Origin: Candidatus Limivivens intestinipullorum
GTDB taxonomy: Bacteria > Bacillota > Clostridia > Lachnospirales > Lachnospiraceae
DNA: 40,762 nt
Reading direction: 5' to 3'
Assembly: GCA_018711185.1 (NCBI GenBank)
Contig: DVIQ01000056.1
Span: 1 to 40,762 of the forward strand
Shown: positions 7,134-15,632 of the stretch, in pieces
Numbering within the stretch: the first letter of the stretch is position 1
Layout of the letters: each line of letters starts with the position of its first letter
Notes under the pieces: model-generated
Seen by the model: only the letters and a program-made list of their open reading frames with translations
The model's database searches: none
What the model was told of the DNA's origin: nothing
Position numbers and translations under genes: made by a program

Positions 7134-7365
7134 CGTTTCACGTGAAACATTCTATTCTCGAATATTTTATTTTTCACGTAGGACATTCTATTTCCGAATA
7201 TTTTATGTTTCACGTGAAACATTTTATTTTCGAATATCTTGTGTTTCACGTAGGACATTCTATTTCCGAATATTTTGTGTTTCACGTGGAACATTCTATT
7301 TTCGAATATTTTATGTTTCACGTGAAACATTCTATTTTTGAATATTTTATGTTTCACGTGAAACA
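7134..7365. repeat. Tandem parS array, 36-bp period, seven sites
   Basis: parS cores begin at 7134, 7170, 7206, 7242, 7278, 7314 and 7350, exactly 36 bp apart. Sites at 7206, 7314 and 7350 are perfect TGTTTCACGTGAAACA. Those at 7134 and 7278 have one mismatch. Those at 7170 and 7242 keep the left half TTTCACGT but carry AGGACA on the right (4 and 3 mismatches). The 20-bp spacers are near identical (TTCTATTTTCGAATATTTTA). The two degenerate units also share TTTCCGAATA in their spacers, suggesting a 72-bp duplication step. The period is a multiple of three, so it leaves long but non-coding open frames on both strands. Confidence 0.95.
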
Positions 7366-7448
7366 ATACAAGTTTTGATTTCATTATTTTCCCAACGGAT
7401 TGCACTTTTTTCTACCTAATATAATAACAGACATTGCGAAAAATTGTT

Positions 7449-7814
7449 TTACGTCCGTGTTAAATTTTTATTACCAGCTGCACTCTGACCTTTTTTCTCC
7501 AAAGCTATATATTCCGCCATCATAACTTTATAATTCTCCAAATCACCGCTGATCCGGTCAATCTCCTTCTTCACCTGTTCCTTCTTTTCCCTGACCGTTT
7601 TCAAATTTGCGTTCAAGCTGCTCAATTTATCTTTTAAAGAATCACCACTGCGCGGAGAAAAAATTTCAAAATCAATATCCGCGTTCTGTTCCGTTTTTTC
7701 GATATTTTCCAAAATAACTTTTTCTTCCTCACAGACAGCTTTGTATTGTTTCATGACCTCCGTCAATTCTTCCCGCGCTTTCGTCAAATGATCGTTTAAA
7801 AACTCTTTTAGCAT
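7449..7814 (-). CDS. Small coiled-coil protein next to the parS array
   Basis: A 121-residue, highly charged, almost entirely helical protein with heptad-like spacing through about residues 8-50 and 62-110. A short break (FEIFSPRSGDS) lies between, so it could fold as an antiparallel hairpin or dimer. There is no signal peptide, membrane segment or known motif. I start at ATG 7814, preceded by AAAGGGGAG 12 nt upstream. A GTG at 7838 lacks any ribosome binding site and lies upstream of that one. A good promoter (TTTACA-17-TATCAT) is at 7884-7912. The position beside parS-parAB invites a role in chromosome organisation, but nothing in the sequence proves it. Confidence 0.7.
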   Translation of the reverse strand: MLKEFLNDHLTKAREELTEVMKQYKAVCEEEKVILENIEKTEQNADIDFEIFSPRSGDSLKDKLSSLNANLKTVREKKEQVKKEIDRISGDLENYKVMMAEYIALEKKGQSAAGNKNLTRT

Positions 7815-7883
7815 ATGTTTTTTATACTCCCCTTTCACTGATCAGCTTCAACAGTACCAAACTGTTACTTATTATCTTTCATT

Positions 7884-7912
7884 ATGATAACTCATTTATT
7901 TTTTTCTGTAAA
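7884..7912 (-). promoter_or_regulatory. Promoter for the coiled-coil gene
   Basis: Read leftward: -35 TTTACA (7907-7912), 17-bp spacer, -10 TATCAT (7884-7889). It diverges from the hydrolase promoter 12 bp away. A small inverted repeat AACAGT/ACTGTT (7850-7866) lies in the leader. Confidence 0.6.
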
Positions 7913-7924
7913 GAATTTCTTCTA

Positions 7925-7953
7925 TTGTAAGAATCTTTATTTTCGATTATAAT
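7925..7953 (+). promoter_or_regulatory. Promoter for the alpha/beta hydrolase gene
   Basis: -35 TTGTAA (7925-7930), 17-bp spacer, -10 TATAAT (7948-7953), about 35 nt before the ribosome binding site. Confidence 0.65.
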
Positions 7954-7995
7954 AATAGTATCGAATGCACCACACCAAGTGAAGGAGTTGCTTAT

Positions 7996-8943
7996 ATGAA
8001 TACAAAATTAAAAACCGCTTTTATTCTCTCGGCTCTGTCCGTGGGCACCATCCATATTATGAATCGTTGTATCACTGCGGCCTCCACCATGAAGAATCTG
8101 CTCAATACGGAAGAAGGGCATTTTTTTGACTGGAGGTTTGGAAAAATCTATTATACAAAAAAGGGCAGCGGAACTCCCCTGCTGCTGATTCACGACCTTA
8201 CTCCCTGCTCTTCATCTTATGAATGGCACTCCGTGGAACAAAAACTGGCAAAGCACCATACTGTTTACACCCTGGACCTTCTGGGGTGCGGACGCTCGGA
8301 CAAGCCGGACATTACCTACACAAACTATATGTATGTTCAGCTTATTTCGGACTTTATTGAAAAAGTCATCAAGCAGAAAACCGATGTGGCGGCCACCGGA
8401 CTTTCCGCGTCCTTTGTCATCATGACCTGCGGAAACCATCCGGAGCTTTTGGGAAAGATTCTGCTGATCAATCCGGAAAGCCCGATTAAACTGTCCAGCA
8501 TTCCTGGCAAGCGTTCCAAAATCATCAAGTTCATTATAAATATGCCCATTATCGGAACGATGCTCTACCATATCATAACAAATCAGCAGAACGTGGAATA
8601 TCTGTTTACGGAAAAGTACTTTTATAATCCCTTCCTGGTAAAAGCCAAATGCGTACACATTTACCACGAATCAGCCCATAAAGGCGACAGCAACGGCAAG
8701 TATCTTCTTTCCAGCATTAACGGAAAATATGTGAATATCAACATTAACAGCGCGCTGAAAAATATAGACAACAGTATTTATCTTATTTTCGGCAAAGCAA
8801 AAGAAGAAAATGAAACGATTGCCGAAAGCTTTACAAAACTGAACCCTGCTGTAGAGACGGTATTTCTTCCCGAATGCAAACATTTGCCCCAGCTTGAAAC
8901 ACCGGATACTCTTGTCTCAAATATGAATATTTTCCTCTCGTAA
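7996..8943 (+). CDS. Membrane-anchored alpha/beta hydrolase
   Basis: A 315-residue alpha/beta-hydrolase fold protein. The first 30 residues look like an uncleaved signal anchor (KLKTAFILSALSVGTIHIM). Then come a beta-strand with LLLIHDL (oxyanion region), DLLGCGRSDKP, and the nucleophile elbow GLSAS with Ser137. The likely catalytic His is in ECKHLPQLE near 297. Substrate is unknown; esterases, haloperoxidase-like and peptidase-like enzymes share this pattern. AAGGAG precedes the ATG. It is the only gene between the array and the origin that is transcribed toward oriC, and it separates parAB from rsmG, which are often closer in Firmicutes. Confidence 0.85.
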   Translation: MNTKLKTAFILSALSVGTIHIMNRCITAASTMKNLLNTEEGHFFDWRFGKIYYTKKGSGTPLLLIHDLTPCSSSYEWHSVEQKLAKHHTVYTLDLLGCGRSDKPDITYTNYMYVQLISDFIEKVIKQKTDVAATGLSASFVIMTCGNHPELLGKILLINPESPIKLSSIPGKRSKIIKFIINMPIIGTMLYHIITNQQNVEYLFTEKYFYNPFLVKAKCVHIYHESAHKGDSNGKYLLSSINGKYVNININSALKNIDNSIYLIFGKAKEENETIAESFTKLNPAVETVFLPECKHLPQLETPDTLVSNMNIFLS

Positions 8944-8991
8944 CTGTTCAGCACATTCACAATAACCCATGAAAATCCGCTTTGCTAATTA

Positions 8992-9046
8992 AACAGGCGC
9001 CATGACGATTTTCCATATACGGAAATCGCCATGGCGCCTGTTTTTG
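8992..9046. terminator. Large bidirectional terminator between hydrolase and rsmG
   Basis: Arms of about 22 bp (AACAGGCGCCATG... and its complement ending GGCGCCTGTT) with one mismatch and a 6-nt loop. TTTTT follows on the plus strand and a weaker T-rich tract on the minus strand. It serves both convergent genes. Confidence 0.9.
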
Positions 9047-9059
9047 AATCATAAACAAG

Positions 9060-9782
9060 CTATTTGATCGGTTCTTTTGCCGGTATACCGGCTTTCCTTG
9101 GGAATCGTTTTGGCGTACTCTCTGTTTTCCGAATAACCACCAGACTGCGCTCAATATCACTGTCCGGCAGCGTGAAAGGAATGATTTTCTCGATTCTTCC
9201 TCCCATTGCCATCACCGCCTTTTCCCCTTCTTTTGCCTCGTTATCCACATCGCCAGACTTATACGAGACAAAATATCCACCAAGCTTCACATACGGTACA
9301 CAGTACTCCGCCAAAAGGGCAAGGTTCGCCACTGCCCTGGATACCACCAAGTCAAAAGCTTCTCTGTACTCCTTGTCTCTGGCAAAATCCTCCGCTCTTC
9401 CATGAATTGTCAGAGTATTTGATAATTCAAGCTTTTCAATTAAATTATCTAAAAATTTTATTCTTTTATTCAAGGAATCCAAGAGCACCACTTCTGTCTC
9501 CGGAAACGCGATTTTCAACGGAATACCCGGAAATCCGGCCCCTGTTCCCACATCAAGAATTCTGCAGCCTTTTCTGGGCTCCATAAATTTAACCAGAGCC
9601 AGGCTGTCCACAAAATGCTTTCTTAGCACCTCGGAAAGCTCGGTAATGCCGGTTAGGTTCATAAAAGAATTCCATTCGATCAGCAGATCATAATACTGCG
9701 CGAACCGCGCCGTCTGCTTATCGCTCAGAGAAATCCCAAGCGCCCGGCAGCCCTCCTCAAGTATACGAAACGCTTCCTTCAT
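9060..9782 (-). CDS. rsmG: 16S rRNA (guanine-527-N7) methyltransferase
   Basis: A 240-residue SAM-dependent methyltransferase (GidB) that modifies G527 of 16S rRNA in the 530 loop. LIEWNSFMNLTGI and the SAM motif DVGTGAGFPGIPL (about 77-89) are characteristic. VVSRAVA and YKSG are further family blocks. The C-terminal tail is Lys/Arg/Pro rich. The start codon follows the mnmG stop by one base, and its ribosome binding site GAGGAAG is inside the end of mnmG, so translation is coupled. It ends at the shared large terminator. Confidence 0.97.
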   Translation of the reverse strand: MKEAFRILEEGCRALGISLSDKQTARFAQYYDLLIEWNSFMNLTGITELSEVLRKHFVDSLALVKFMEPRKGCRILDVGTGAGFPGIPLKIAFPETEVVLLDSLNKRIKFLDNLIEKLELSNTLTIHGRAEDFARDKEYREAFDLVVSRAVANLALLAEYCVPYVKLGGYFVSYKSGDVDNEAKEGEKAVMAMGGRIEKIIPFTLPDSDIERSLVVIRKTESTPKRFPRKAGIPAKEPIK

Positions 9783-9783
9783 T

Positions 9784-11658
9784 TCACTTCCTCTTTTCCA
9801 AATAAATCATCAGAACAGAAATATCCGCCGGAGACACGCCGGAAATTCTGGATGCCTGTCCAATGGATGCCGGTCTGTATAATTCCAGCTTTTGCCTTGC
9901 CTCTGTCCGCAGGCTGTAGACATCGCCGTAATCAATATCCTTTGGAATTTTCTTATTTTCCAGCTTTTTGAACTGTTTTACCTGCTTTTGCTGGCGCTTG
10001 ATATATCCCTCGTACTTAATATTAATATTTACCTGTTCCTGGACATCCTCGGAAAGCAGCGGTCTCTCCTCATCGATGCAAGCCAGAGCCTGATACGTCA
10101 GCTCCGGCCTGCGAACCAGTTCTCCAAGAGAAATCCCCGATTTCAAAGGCGTGCTGTTTTGACTCTCCAGAAATTCCTGCACCTTCGGGGTGCCGCCGAT
10201 ATTCGTGTGCTCCACCCTCTGAATTTCCTTTTCAATGGCTTCCTCTTTTTTCAAAAGTCCTTCATAGCGCTCTCTGGAAATCAGGCCTACCTCGTATCCT
10301 TTTCTGGTCAGACGCAGATCCGCGTTATCCTGCCGCAGAAGCAGGCGGTATTCTGCTCTGGAAGTCATCATGCGGTACGGCTCTTTATTTTCTTTTGTAA
10401 CCAGATCATCGATGAGCACGCCGATATACGCCTCGGACCGGTCCAGTACCAGCGGTTCTCTGCCCTGGATCTCCATAGCCGCGTTAATCCCCGCAATCAA
10501 TCCCTGAGCCGCAGCCTCCTCATATCCGGAGCTTCCGTTGAATTGCCCGCCGCTGAACAGTCCTTTGATATTTTTGAATTCCAAAGACGCGTCCAACTGT
10601 CTGGAGTCGATGCAGTCGTACTCGATGGCATAGGCGTTCCGCACAATTTTCACATGTTCCATTCCCGGAACGCTCCGGTACATGGCATACTGCACATCTT
10701 CCGGAAGGGAGCTGGACATCCCCCCCACGTACATCTCATTTGTGTACAATCCCTCAGGCTCCAGAAATACCTGATGACGGCTCTTATCTGCAAACCGAAC
10801 CACTTTGTCCTCAATGGACGGACAGTAGCGGGGACCGGTCCCCTCAATTACACCGGAATACAGAGGTGAACGGTCCAGATTCCGCCGGATAATATCATGG
10901 GTATTTTCATTTGTATACGTCAGCCAGCAGGAAACCTGTGGAATCTGCACGCTTTCCGGATCTGTGGTAAATGAAAACGGAACGATTCGCTCATCTCCCG
11001 TCTGCTCTTCCATCTTAGAAAAATCAAGACTTCTCCTGTCCACTCTGGCCGGGGTTCCTGTCTTAAAGCGGTACATGGAAATCCCATGAGCCTTTAAAGA
11101 TTCCGTCAGATGATTCGCCGCCTGCAGGCCGTTGGGGCCTGTACAGGTGCTCACATCCCCATAAATGCATCTGGCCCGCAGATAGGTTCCTGTACACAAT
11201 ATACAGGCTTTGCAGTGATATACGGCTCCAGAATACGTTTTGACACCCGTAATCCGCCCTTCCTCCGTGATAATCTCCGTTACCTCCGCCTGCCGTATGG
11301 AAAGATGGTCCGTGTTTTCCAGAACACGGCGCATACTCCTGGAATATTCTGCCTTGTCCGCCTGGGCTCTCAGGGAATGGACGGCCGGTCCCTTGGATTT
11401 GTTCAGCATTTTCGACTGAATAAAGGTCCGGTCAATGTTCTTTCCCATCTCACCTCCAAGAGCGTCCACCTCCCGCACCAAATGTCCCTTTGACGTGCCT
11501 CCCACATTGGGATTGCAGGGCATCAGCGCGATGCTGTCTACGCTGACCGTAAACATCACGGTTTCCAGTCCCAGCCTGGCGCAGGCCAGCGCCGCCTCGC
11601 ATCCAGCGTGACCGGCTCCCACTACAGCCACATCGATGGTTTCTTCTAACTTACACAT
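9784..11658 (-). CDS. mnmG: tRNA uridine-34 carboxymethylaminomethyl modification protein MnmG
   Basis: A 624-residue FAD protein (GidA) that works with MnmE to install the cmnm5 group on wobble uridine 34. The FAD Rossmann motif [10 protein letters not shown] is near the N-terminus. [17 protein letters not shown] and the C-terminal [15 protein letters not shown] helical region are family hallmarks. Two ATGs are possible. The second, at 11658 (MCKLEE), has GAGAGGA 6 nt upstream and is preferred over 11664, which abuts that site. The gene sits 38 nt after mnmE. A short GTTCAGC hairpin, a fragment of the dispersed repeat, lies in that gap. Confidence 0.97.
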   Translation of the reverse strand: MCKLEETIDVAVVGAGHAGCEAALACARLGLETVMFTVSVDSIALMPCNPNVGGTSKGHLVREVDALGGEMGKNIDRTFIQSKMLNKSKGPAVHSLRAQADKAEYSRSMRRVLENTDHLSIRQAEVTEIITEEGRITGVKTYSGAVYHCKACILCTGTYLRARCIYGDVSTCTGPNGLQAANHLTESLKAHGISMYRFKTGTPARVDRRSLDFSKMEEQTGDERIVPFSFTTDPESVQIPQVSCWLTYTNENTHDIIRRNLDRSPLYSGVIEGTGPRYCPSIEDKVVRFADKSRHQVFLEPEGLYTNEMYVGGMSSSLPEDVQYAMYRSVPGMEHVKIVRNAYAIEYDCIDSRQLDASLEFKNIKGLFSGGQFNGSSGYEEAAAQGLIAGINAAMEIQGREPLVLDRSEAYIGVLIDDLVTKENKEPYRMMTSRAEYRLLLRQDNADLRLTRKGYEVGLISRERYEGLLKKEEAIEKEIQRVEHTNIGGTPKVQEFLESQNSTPLKSGISLGELVRRPELTYQALACIDEERPLLSEDVQEQVNINIKYEGYIKRQQKQVKQFKKLENKKIPKDIDYGDVYSLRTEARQKLELYRPASIGQASRISGVSPADISVLMIYLEKRK

Positions 11659-11672
11659 CTGCATTCCTCTCT

Positions 11673-11691
11673 AGTTCAGCCCCGCTGAACT
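11673..11691. repeat. Terminal-hairpin fragment of the dispersed repeat (copy E)
   Basis: AGTTCAGC-CCC-GCTGAACT, the same palindrome that closes copies B and C, between mnmE and mnmG. Only the terminal hairpin is present. Confidence 0.7.
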
Positions 11692-11696
11692 GCTAG

Positions 11697-13085
11697 CTAT
11701 TTTCCCATACAAAATCTTCCGAAAATCTCATTCACCAGATCTTCCTCTACGGATTCCCCGGTAATCCTTCCCAGAGCCTCGTAGGCGTTCATCAGATCAA
11801 TGGTATAGAAATCCTCCGGCATTTCCATGTCCAGGCTGTTTTTAAGCTGCGCAAGGCTTTCAAAAGCCTCCACAAGCTCCGCCTTCTGGCGGGTGTTCGT
11901 GATATAGACCTCGTCGTTAAAGGACAGCTCCCCGTGGAAAAACAGCTCCTGAATCGTGTTTTCGATCTCGCGGGCATCCGTCTGCTCCCTGGCTGAAATC
12001 GTCAGAATGGCCGCGGCCCGGCTGTCGCCGAGTATGGCCTGAATATCCTCCTTCTCCACCACGGTTTCAAGGTCCGATTTATTCAAAAGCACCAGGGTTT
12101 TCTTGCCCCGGATCAGCTCCATAATCTGGCGATCATTCTCATCCAGAGGCACGGAAGCGTCCACCACATAGATAATCAAATCCGCCGTCTGCGCCGTCTC
12201 CTTGGCCCGTTCCACGCCGATCTGCTCCACCAGATCTTTGGTTCTGCGGATTCCCGCCGTGTCGATCAGCCTCAGGGTCAGGCCGTTGATGTTTACATTT
12301 TCCTCAAGCGTATCCCTGGTGGTTCCGGCCACATCCGTTACAATCGCCCTCTCCTCTCCCAGAAGAAGATTTAAGAGGGAAGATTTCCCCGCGTTTGGCT
12401 TTCCCAGAATCACGGTCCGTATGCCCTCTGTGATTATCTTTCCGTTGTCCGCGCTGGCAATCAGCCGGTTAAGCTCTCCCATCCACCGTCTGTTTTTCTC
12501 TCCAATCTCCCCGGAAAACCCATCCAGACTGATGTGCTCCGGATCGTCCAGCGCCGACTCCACATACGCTGTCTCATACAAAATTTCTTCCCGAAGCTTT
12601 TTAATCCGTTTCTGGACAGAACCCTTCAGCTGGCTTACAGAACTTTTCAGGGCGTACTCGTTTTTTGCCTGGATAATATCGATCACTGCCTCGGCTCTGG
12701 AGAGATCCATTCTTCCGTTTAAGAAAGCCCTCTTCGTAAACTCCCCCGCCTGGGCCGGCCTGGCTCCGTTCTTCAATACAGTCTCCAGAACGCGCTTCAT
12801 GGCATACACGCCTCCGTGGCAGTTGATTTCCACGGTGTCCTCCGCCGTAAAGGTTTTCGGCGCGCGCATAACCGATACCAGCACCTCATCCACCACATCT
12901 TCTCCATCCATAATATAACCGTAATGAATCGTATGTGTCTGCTGAGCGGACAGCTTCTTTTTCCCTCCCGGACTCCGGTAAATGCGATCCGCGATACGCA
13001 GGGCCTCTTCACCGCTGATCCGGATAATTCCGATTCCGGAGGGACTGACAGCCGTAGAGATGGCTGCGATTGTATCATTCTTCAT
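11697..13085 (-). CDS. mnmE: tRNA modification GTPase MnmE
   Basis: A 462-residue GTPase partner of MnmG. The N-terminal formyl-THF-binding domain begins MKNDTIAAISTA. The G domain is inserted in the helical domain: P-loop GKPNAGKS (228-235), DVAGTTRD, DTAG (275-278) and NKSD. The C-terminal CMGK supplies the conserved cysteine. I start at ATG 13085, which matches the family N-terminus and follows GGAAGGGG. An in-frame ATG at 13106 lies upstream of that site. It is downstream of jag and upstream of mnmG, the usual order near oriC. Confidence 0.97.
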   Translation of the reverse strand: MKNDTIAAISTAVSPSGIGIIRISGEEALRIADRIYRSPGGKKKLSAQQTHTIHYGYIMDGEDVVDEVLVSVMRAPKTFTAEDTVEINCHGGVYAMKRVLETVLKNGARPAQAGEFTKRAFLNGRMDLSRAEAVIDIIQAKNEYALKSSVSQLKGSVQKRIKKLREEILYETAYVESALDDPEHISLDGFSGEIGEKNRRWMGELNRLIASADNGKIITEGIRTVILGKPNAGKSSLLNLLLGEERAIVTDVAGTTRDTLEENVNINGLTLRLIDTAGIRRTKDLVEQIGVERAKETAQTADLIIYVVDASVPLDENDRQIMELIRGKKTLVLLNKSDLETVVEKEDIQAILGDSRAAAILTISAREQTDAREIENTIQELFFHGELSFNDEVYITNTRQKAELVEAFESLAQLKNSLDMEMPEDFYTIDLMNAYEALGRITGESVEEDLVNEIFGRFCMGK

Positions 13086-13116
13086 CTTTACCCCTTCCTG
13101 ACGCATGCGCCCTGTT

Positions 13117-13164
13117 GCTGAAATACGTTCTTACAGTCTGCGCAGACCTGGGCTGAACGTTTAC
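13117..13164 (-). repeat. Truncated dispersed repeat, copy D
   Basis: Read leftward: GTTCAGCCCAGGTCTGCGCAGAC, then GTAAGAACGTATTTCAGC, then unrelated sequence. The left part matches copies B and C closely. Hairpin 1 has lost its central ATATGCTGCGC portion and hairpin 2 is missing. Confidence 0.7.
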
Positions 13165-13167
13165 TGA

Positions 13168-13195
13168 AATACCCCGCAGATTACTGCGGGGTATT
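13168..13195. terminator. Perfect 12-bp hairpin between jag and mnmE
   Basis: AATACCCCGCAG (13168-13179), 4-nt loop, CTGCGGGGTATT (13184-13195). A run of T is lacking on the leftward side (TATTTCAG), so it may act as an attenuator or processing hairpin and not as a full terminator. Confidence 0.55.
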
Positions 13196-13233
13196 ATCGA
13201 AAACCACTGGACTGTTCTGTGTATTTACAGCCG

Positions 13234-14211
13234 CTACTGCTGCTTCTTTAACGTAACAACGACCTTTCGATACGGCTCCTCGCCCTCGCTGTGCGTCGAT
13301 ACATAAGGATTATTCTGAAGCGCGGAATGAATAATCCTTCTCTCGTATGGGTTCATGGGCTCTAAGAATACCGTCTTCTTTGTCCTGCGTACCTTCAGGG
13401 CAATGTTTCTTGCCAGATTTTCCAGCGTCTCTTTTCTTCTTCTCCGGTAATCCTCCGTATCCACCTTTACGCGGACATAGCCTGCCTGGCCTTTATTGAC
13501 CACCAGACTGGTGAGGTACTGAACGGAATCCAGAGTCTGTCCTCTCTTTCCGATGAGAATCCCCATATCGTCTCCCTGAAGGTCGATGTTCAGGGTCTCC
13601 TCCTCATCAAAGGACGTTTTGATCTCCACGTTTTTCAGATTCATGGCGTTCAGAAGCTTTTCGAGAAATTCCTTCGCCGCAGCCGCTGCCGCCTCCTGAT
13701 TAATGGGAGCCTTGGCCGCTGCCGGTTTGGCCGGCGCGCTCTCTTCCTGACGGCTTTCCTGTTTCGATGCCGCCGCGGACACCTGAGGTTTTCCGGCTCC
13801 CTGCTTCGCTGCTGCCTTTCCGCTCTCCTGCTTTGCAGCCGGCACGGGCTCCGGCGCCTTTCCCTTCTTTACTGCCGCCGCAGGAGACGCAGCCTTTTCG
13901 TTTTCCTGTTTTGTCGCCGCAGGCCGCTTCTCTTTTTTCTCCTTCTTTTCCTTTATGGGTTCCTTTGCGGGTTTTGTCAGGCTGATGTCTGCCTTTACGA
14001 TTTCCCGGATATCATCCTCAAGGATTTCTTCCTGGGAAGGCATCTTTCTCCTGGCACGGATTACCGCAGGTTTGCTGCCAATACCTAAGAAACCTTTACT
14101 GCCAGTTTCCAGAACTTCATACTCAATGTTGTCGCTGCTTGTTTCCAGTTGAATGGACGCTTCGATAATCGCATCGTCTACGGTCTTGGCTGAAACTCTG
14201 ATGTACTCCAT
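13234..14211 (-). CDS. khpB: RNA-binding protein KhpB (Jag / EloR)
   Basis: A 325-residue protein. The N-terminal Jag domain (MEYIRVSAKTVDDAI...GSKGFLGIGSKPA) is followed by a long Ala/Lys/Pro/Glu linker with repeated KQE(N/S) motifs. A KH domain then contains GILIGKRGQTLDSVQYL, and an R3H domain ends the protein (ENLARNIA...RRIIHSAL). In streptococci the orthologue controls cell elongation through RNA binding with KhpA. The start is ATG 14211, because GGAGG lies about 8 nt upstream. A GTG at 14229 would fall before the ribosome binding site. It begins 21 nt after yidC, the normal partner. Confidence 0.95.
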   Translation of the reverse strand: MEYIRVSAKTVDDAIIEASIQLETSSDNIEYEVLETGSKGFLGIGSKPAVIRARRKMPSQEEILEDDIREIVKADISLTKPAKEPIKEKKEKKEKRPAATKQENEKAASPAAAVKKGKAPEPVPAAKQESGKAAAKQGAGKPQVSAAASKQESRQEESAPAKPAAAKAPINQEAAAAAAKEFLEKLLNAMNLKNVEIKTSFDEEETLNIDLQGDDMGILIGKRGQTLDSVQYLTSLVVNKGQAGYVRVKVDTEDYRRRRKETLENLARNIALKVRRTKKTVFLEPMNPYERRIIHSALQNNPYVSTHSEGEEPYRKVVVTLKKQQ

Positions 14212-14232
14212 AATGAAACCCCTCCTCACTCA

Positions 14233-15510
14233 CTATTTTTTGTTTTTCTCATTGTACTGCTGCACCATCCGCGCTTTCGCAGCAATACTTCCCGGCTTCG
14301 CCTTTGTGGTATTCTTATAATAATCCGTGGATTCCTGAATTTTTTTCTTCCGGTCCTCCTGAGATGTCTCTTTCTTCATCTGGGCCACCTGTCTCTGGCT
14401 TTCCTCGGCCGCCATCCGTGCTTTCTCTGCCAGGGTAGGTGCCTTCTGGGGCGGAAGTCCCATCTTTTCACGCTTCTTATTCGCTTTTTCCAGATTCTTT
14501 TCAATCAAAGCGTCCACATCGATCTTATCCATCTGCTTATTGGTGATAATCTGCACGATGCTTCGGATAACGGAGCTGGCAATCCAGTAAATGCCAAGAC
14601 CTGCCGGAAGTGTAAAGCAGAATACCATGGACATGATCGGCATAACGTTATTCATCATTTTCATGGAACGGGCCATGCTGTTCTCTTCATCGTTTCCTGT
14701 GGAAGTCTGCGGGATCAGCTTGGTATTCAGCCACTGGGTCAAAGCGGACAGAATCGGAATCGCCAGGGCGCCGATCAGCAGCAGCCACGCTCCGGACTCA
14801 AATGCGGAAAGGATGATATTCAAAGGAGAATCCGAAATGTTCAGCCCCAGGAAATAGTTCATCTCATCCAGCGTGCTCTGGGTAGATGTGATCGAATCCG
14901 CAAGGGAAGGAATCTGATCCTTTAAGCTGTCCCAGTTCGAGGGCGTCAGCTTATAGAGTACGTCCACAATGCTGTTGGCGTTAAAGCCGCGGCTCTCGAA
15001 ATTAACATTCGCGCTGGTGGCAAACTCCGTCAGGATCTCCTGAGCGCCGTTCAGAGACAAAAGCTGATTCACAAGTCCCATCATCGCGTCCTTAACGCTG
15101 CTTACATAAGCGGGAACATTCCAGATAACCTGATACAGAGAAAACAGAATCGGCAGCTGCACAAGCATATACAGACAGCTTCCCATAGGAGATACGCCGT
15201 ACTTCGCGTAGACGGCCTTCGTCTCCTCGTTCAACTTCATCATGGATGCCTGGTCCTGCTTGCCTTTATATTTCTTCTGAATCTTTTGGATCTCAGGGTT
15301 CATCTGAGCGGAAAGCTTTGAGAATTTCTGCTGCTTAACCGTCATGGGGATCATCAGAACATAGATCAGCACGGTAAAAAGAATAATACACAAACCGATA
15401 TTCTGAATCCCGAACACCCCGTTGCAGAAATCGAAAATGGCGTTCATGATTACGCCGAGAACGGTGGCAATCGGCCCTATAATAAAGGTATTGCTCTTTG
15501 TTAATAACAT
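14233..15510 (-). CDS. yidC: Membrane protein insertase YidC (SpoIIIJ/OxaA1 type)
   Basis: A 425-residue polytopic insertase that folds Sec-dependent and Sec-independent membrane proteins. Hydrophobic segments are near residues 8-27, 38-57, 108-130, 237-258 and 288-318. The cytoplasmic loop MTVKQQKFSKLSAQMNPEIQ carries conserved basic residues. The C-terminal third (about 330-425) is a Lys/Gln-rich tail. It is longer than the Bacillus proteins because of an extracytoplasmic insertion around 140-235. Unlike many Firmicutes YidC proteins, it has no lipobox cysteine at the N-terminus. It is followed closely by jag. Confidence 0.97.
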   Translation of the reverse strand: MLLTKSNTFIIGPIATVLGVIMNAIFDFCNGVFGIQNIGLCIILFTVLIYVLMIPMTVKQQKFSKLSAQMNPEIQKIQKKYKGKQDQASMMKLNEETKAVYAKYGVSPMGSCLYMLVQLPILFSLYQVIWNVPAYVSSVKDAMMGLVNQLLSLNGAQEILTEFATSANVNFESRGFNANSIVDVLYKLTPSNWDSLKDQIPSLADSITSTQSTLDEMNYFLGLNISDSPLNIILSAFESGAWLLLIGALAIPILSALTQWLNTKLIPQTSTGNDEENSMARSMKMMNNVMPIMSMVFCFTLPAGLGIYWIASSVIRSIVQIITNKQMDKIDVDALIEKNLEKANKKREKMGLPPQKAPTLAEKARMAAEESQRQVAQMKKETSQEDRKKKIQESTDYYKNTTKAKPGSIAAKARMVQQYNEKNKK

Positions 15511-15632
15511 GGTTTCCTCCTAATTTTAATTATACCTCCAACCGTCCCAGGCAACGCAAAGCGGCCTTGGACGCGTCCGAGGTTCTATCTTGGAAGGAAA
15601 CGCATGCTCCCGCCAAGACCATATTTCCCCGT
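15511..15632. other. yidD-yidC gap with palindrome
   Basis: A 122-nt gap containing the near-perfect palindrome CCTTGGACGCGTCCGAGG (15565-15582) and a looser CTTGG/CCAAG pairing just beside it. This may be leader structure for yidC. Confidence 0.4.

Noticed and set aside
7134-7365. CRISPR array
   Set aside because: The spacers are nearly identical to each other and the repeated core is the ParB-binding palindrome. No cas genes are nearby.
6904-7405. Overlapping open frames on both strands through the parS array, with repeated FHVKH- or FRIF-type peptides
   Set aside because: A 36-bp repeat is 12 codons long, so any frame without a stop stays open. The peptides are translations of parS and its spacers, and no ribosome binding site precedes them.
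8941-8985. Further copy of the dispersed repeat after the hydrolase gene
   Set aside because: Only GTAACTGTTCAGCA resembles the element end. No linker or hairpin follows, so chance or a very decayed remnant cannot be told apart.
9892-10869. 325-codon open frame antisense to mnmG
   Set aside because: A shadow of mnmG with no ribosome binding site and no recognisable domain. The same holds for long antisense frames over gyrB, gyrA, murT and the ABC ATPase.
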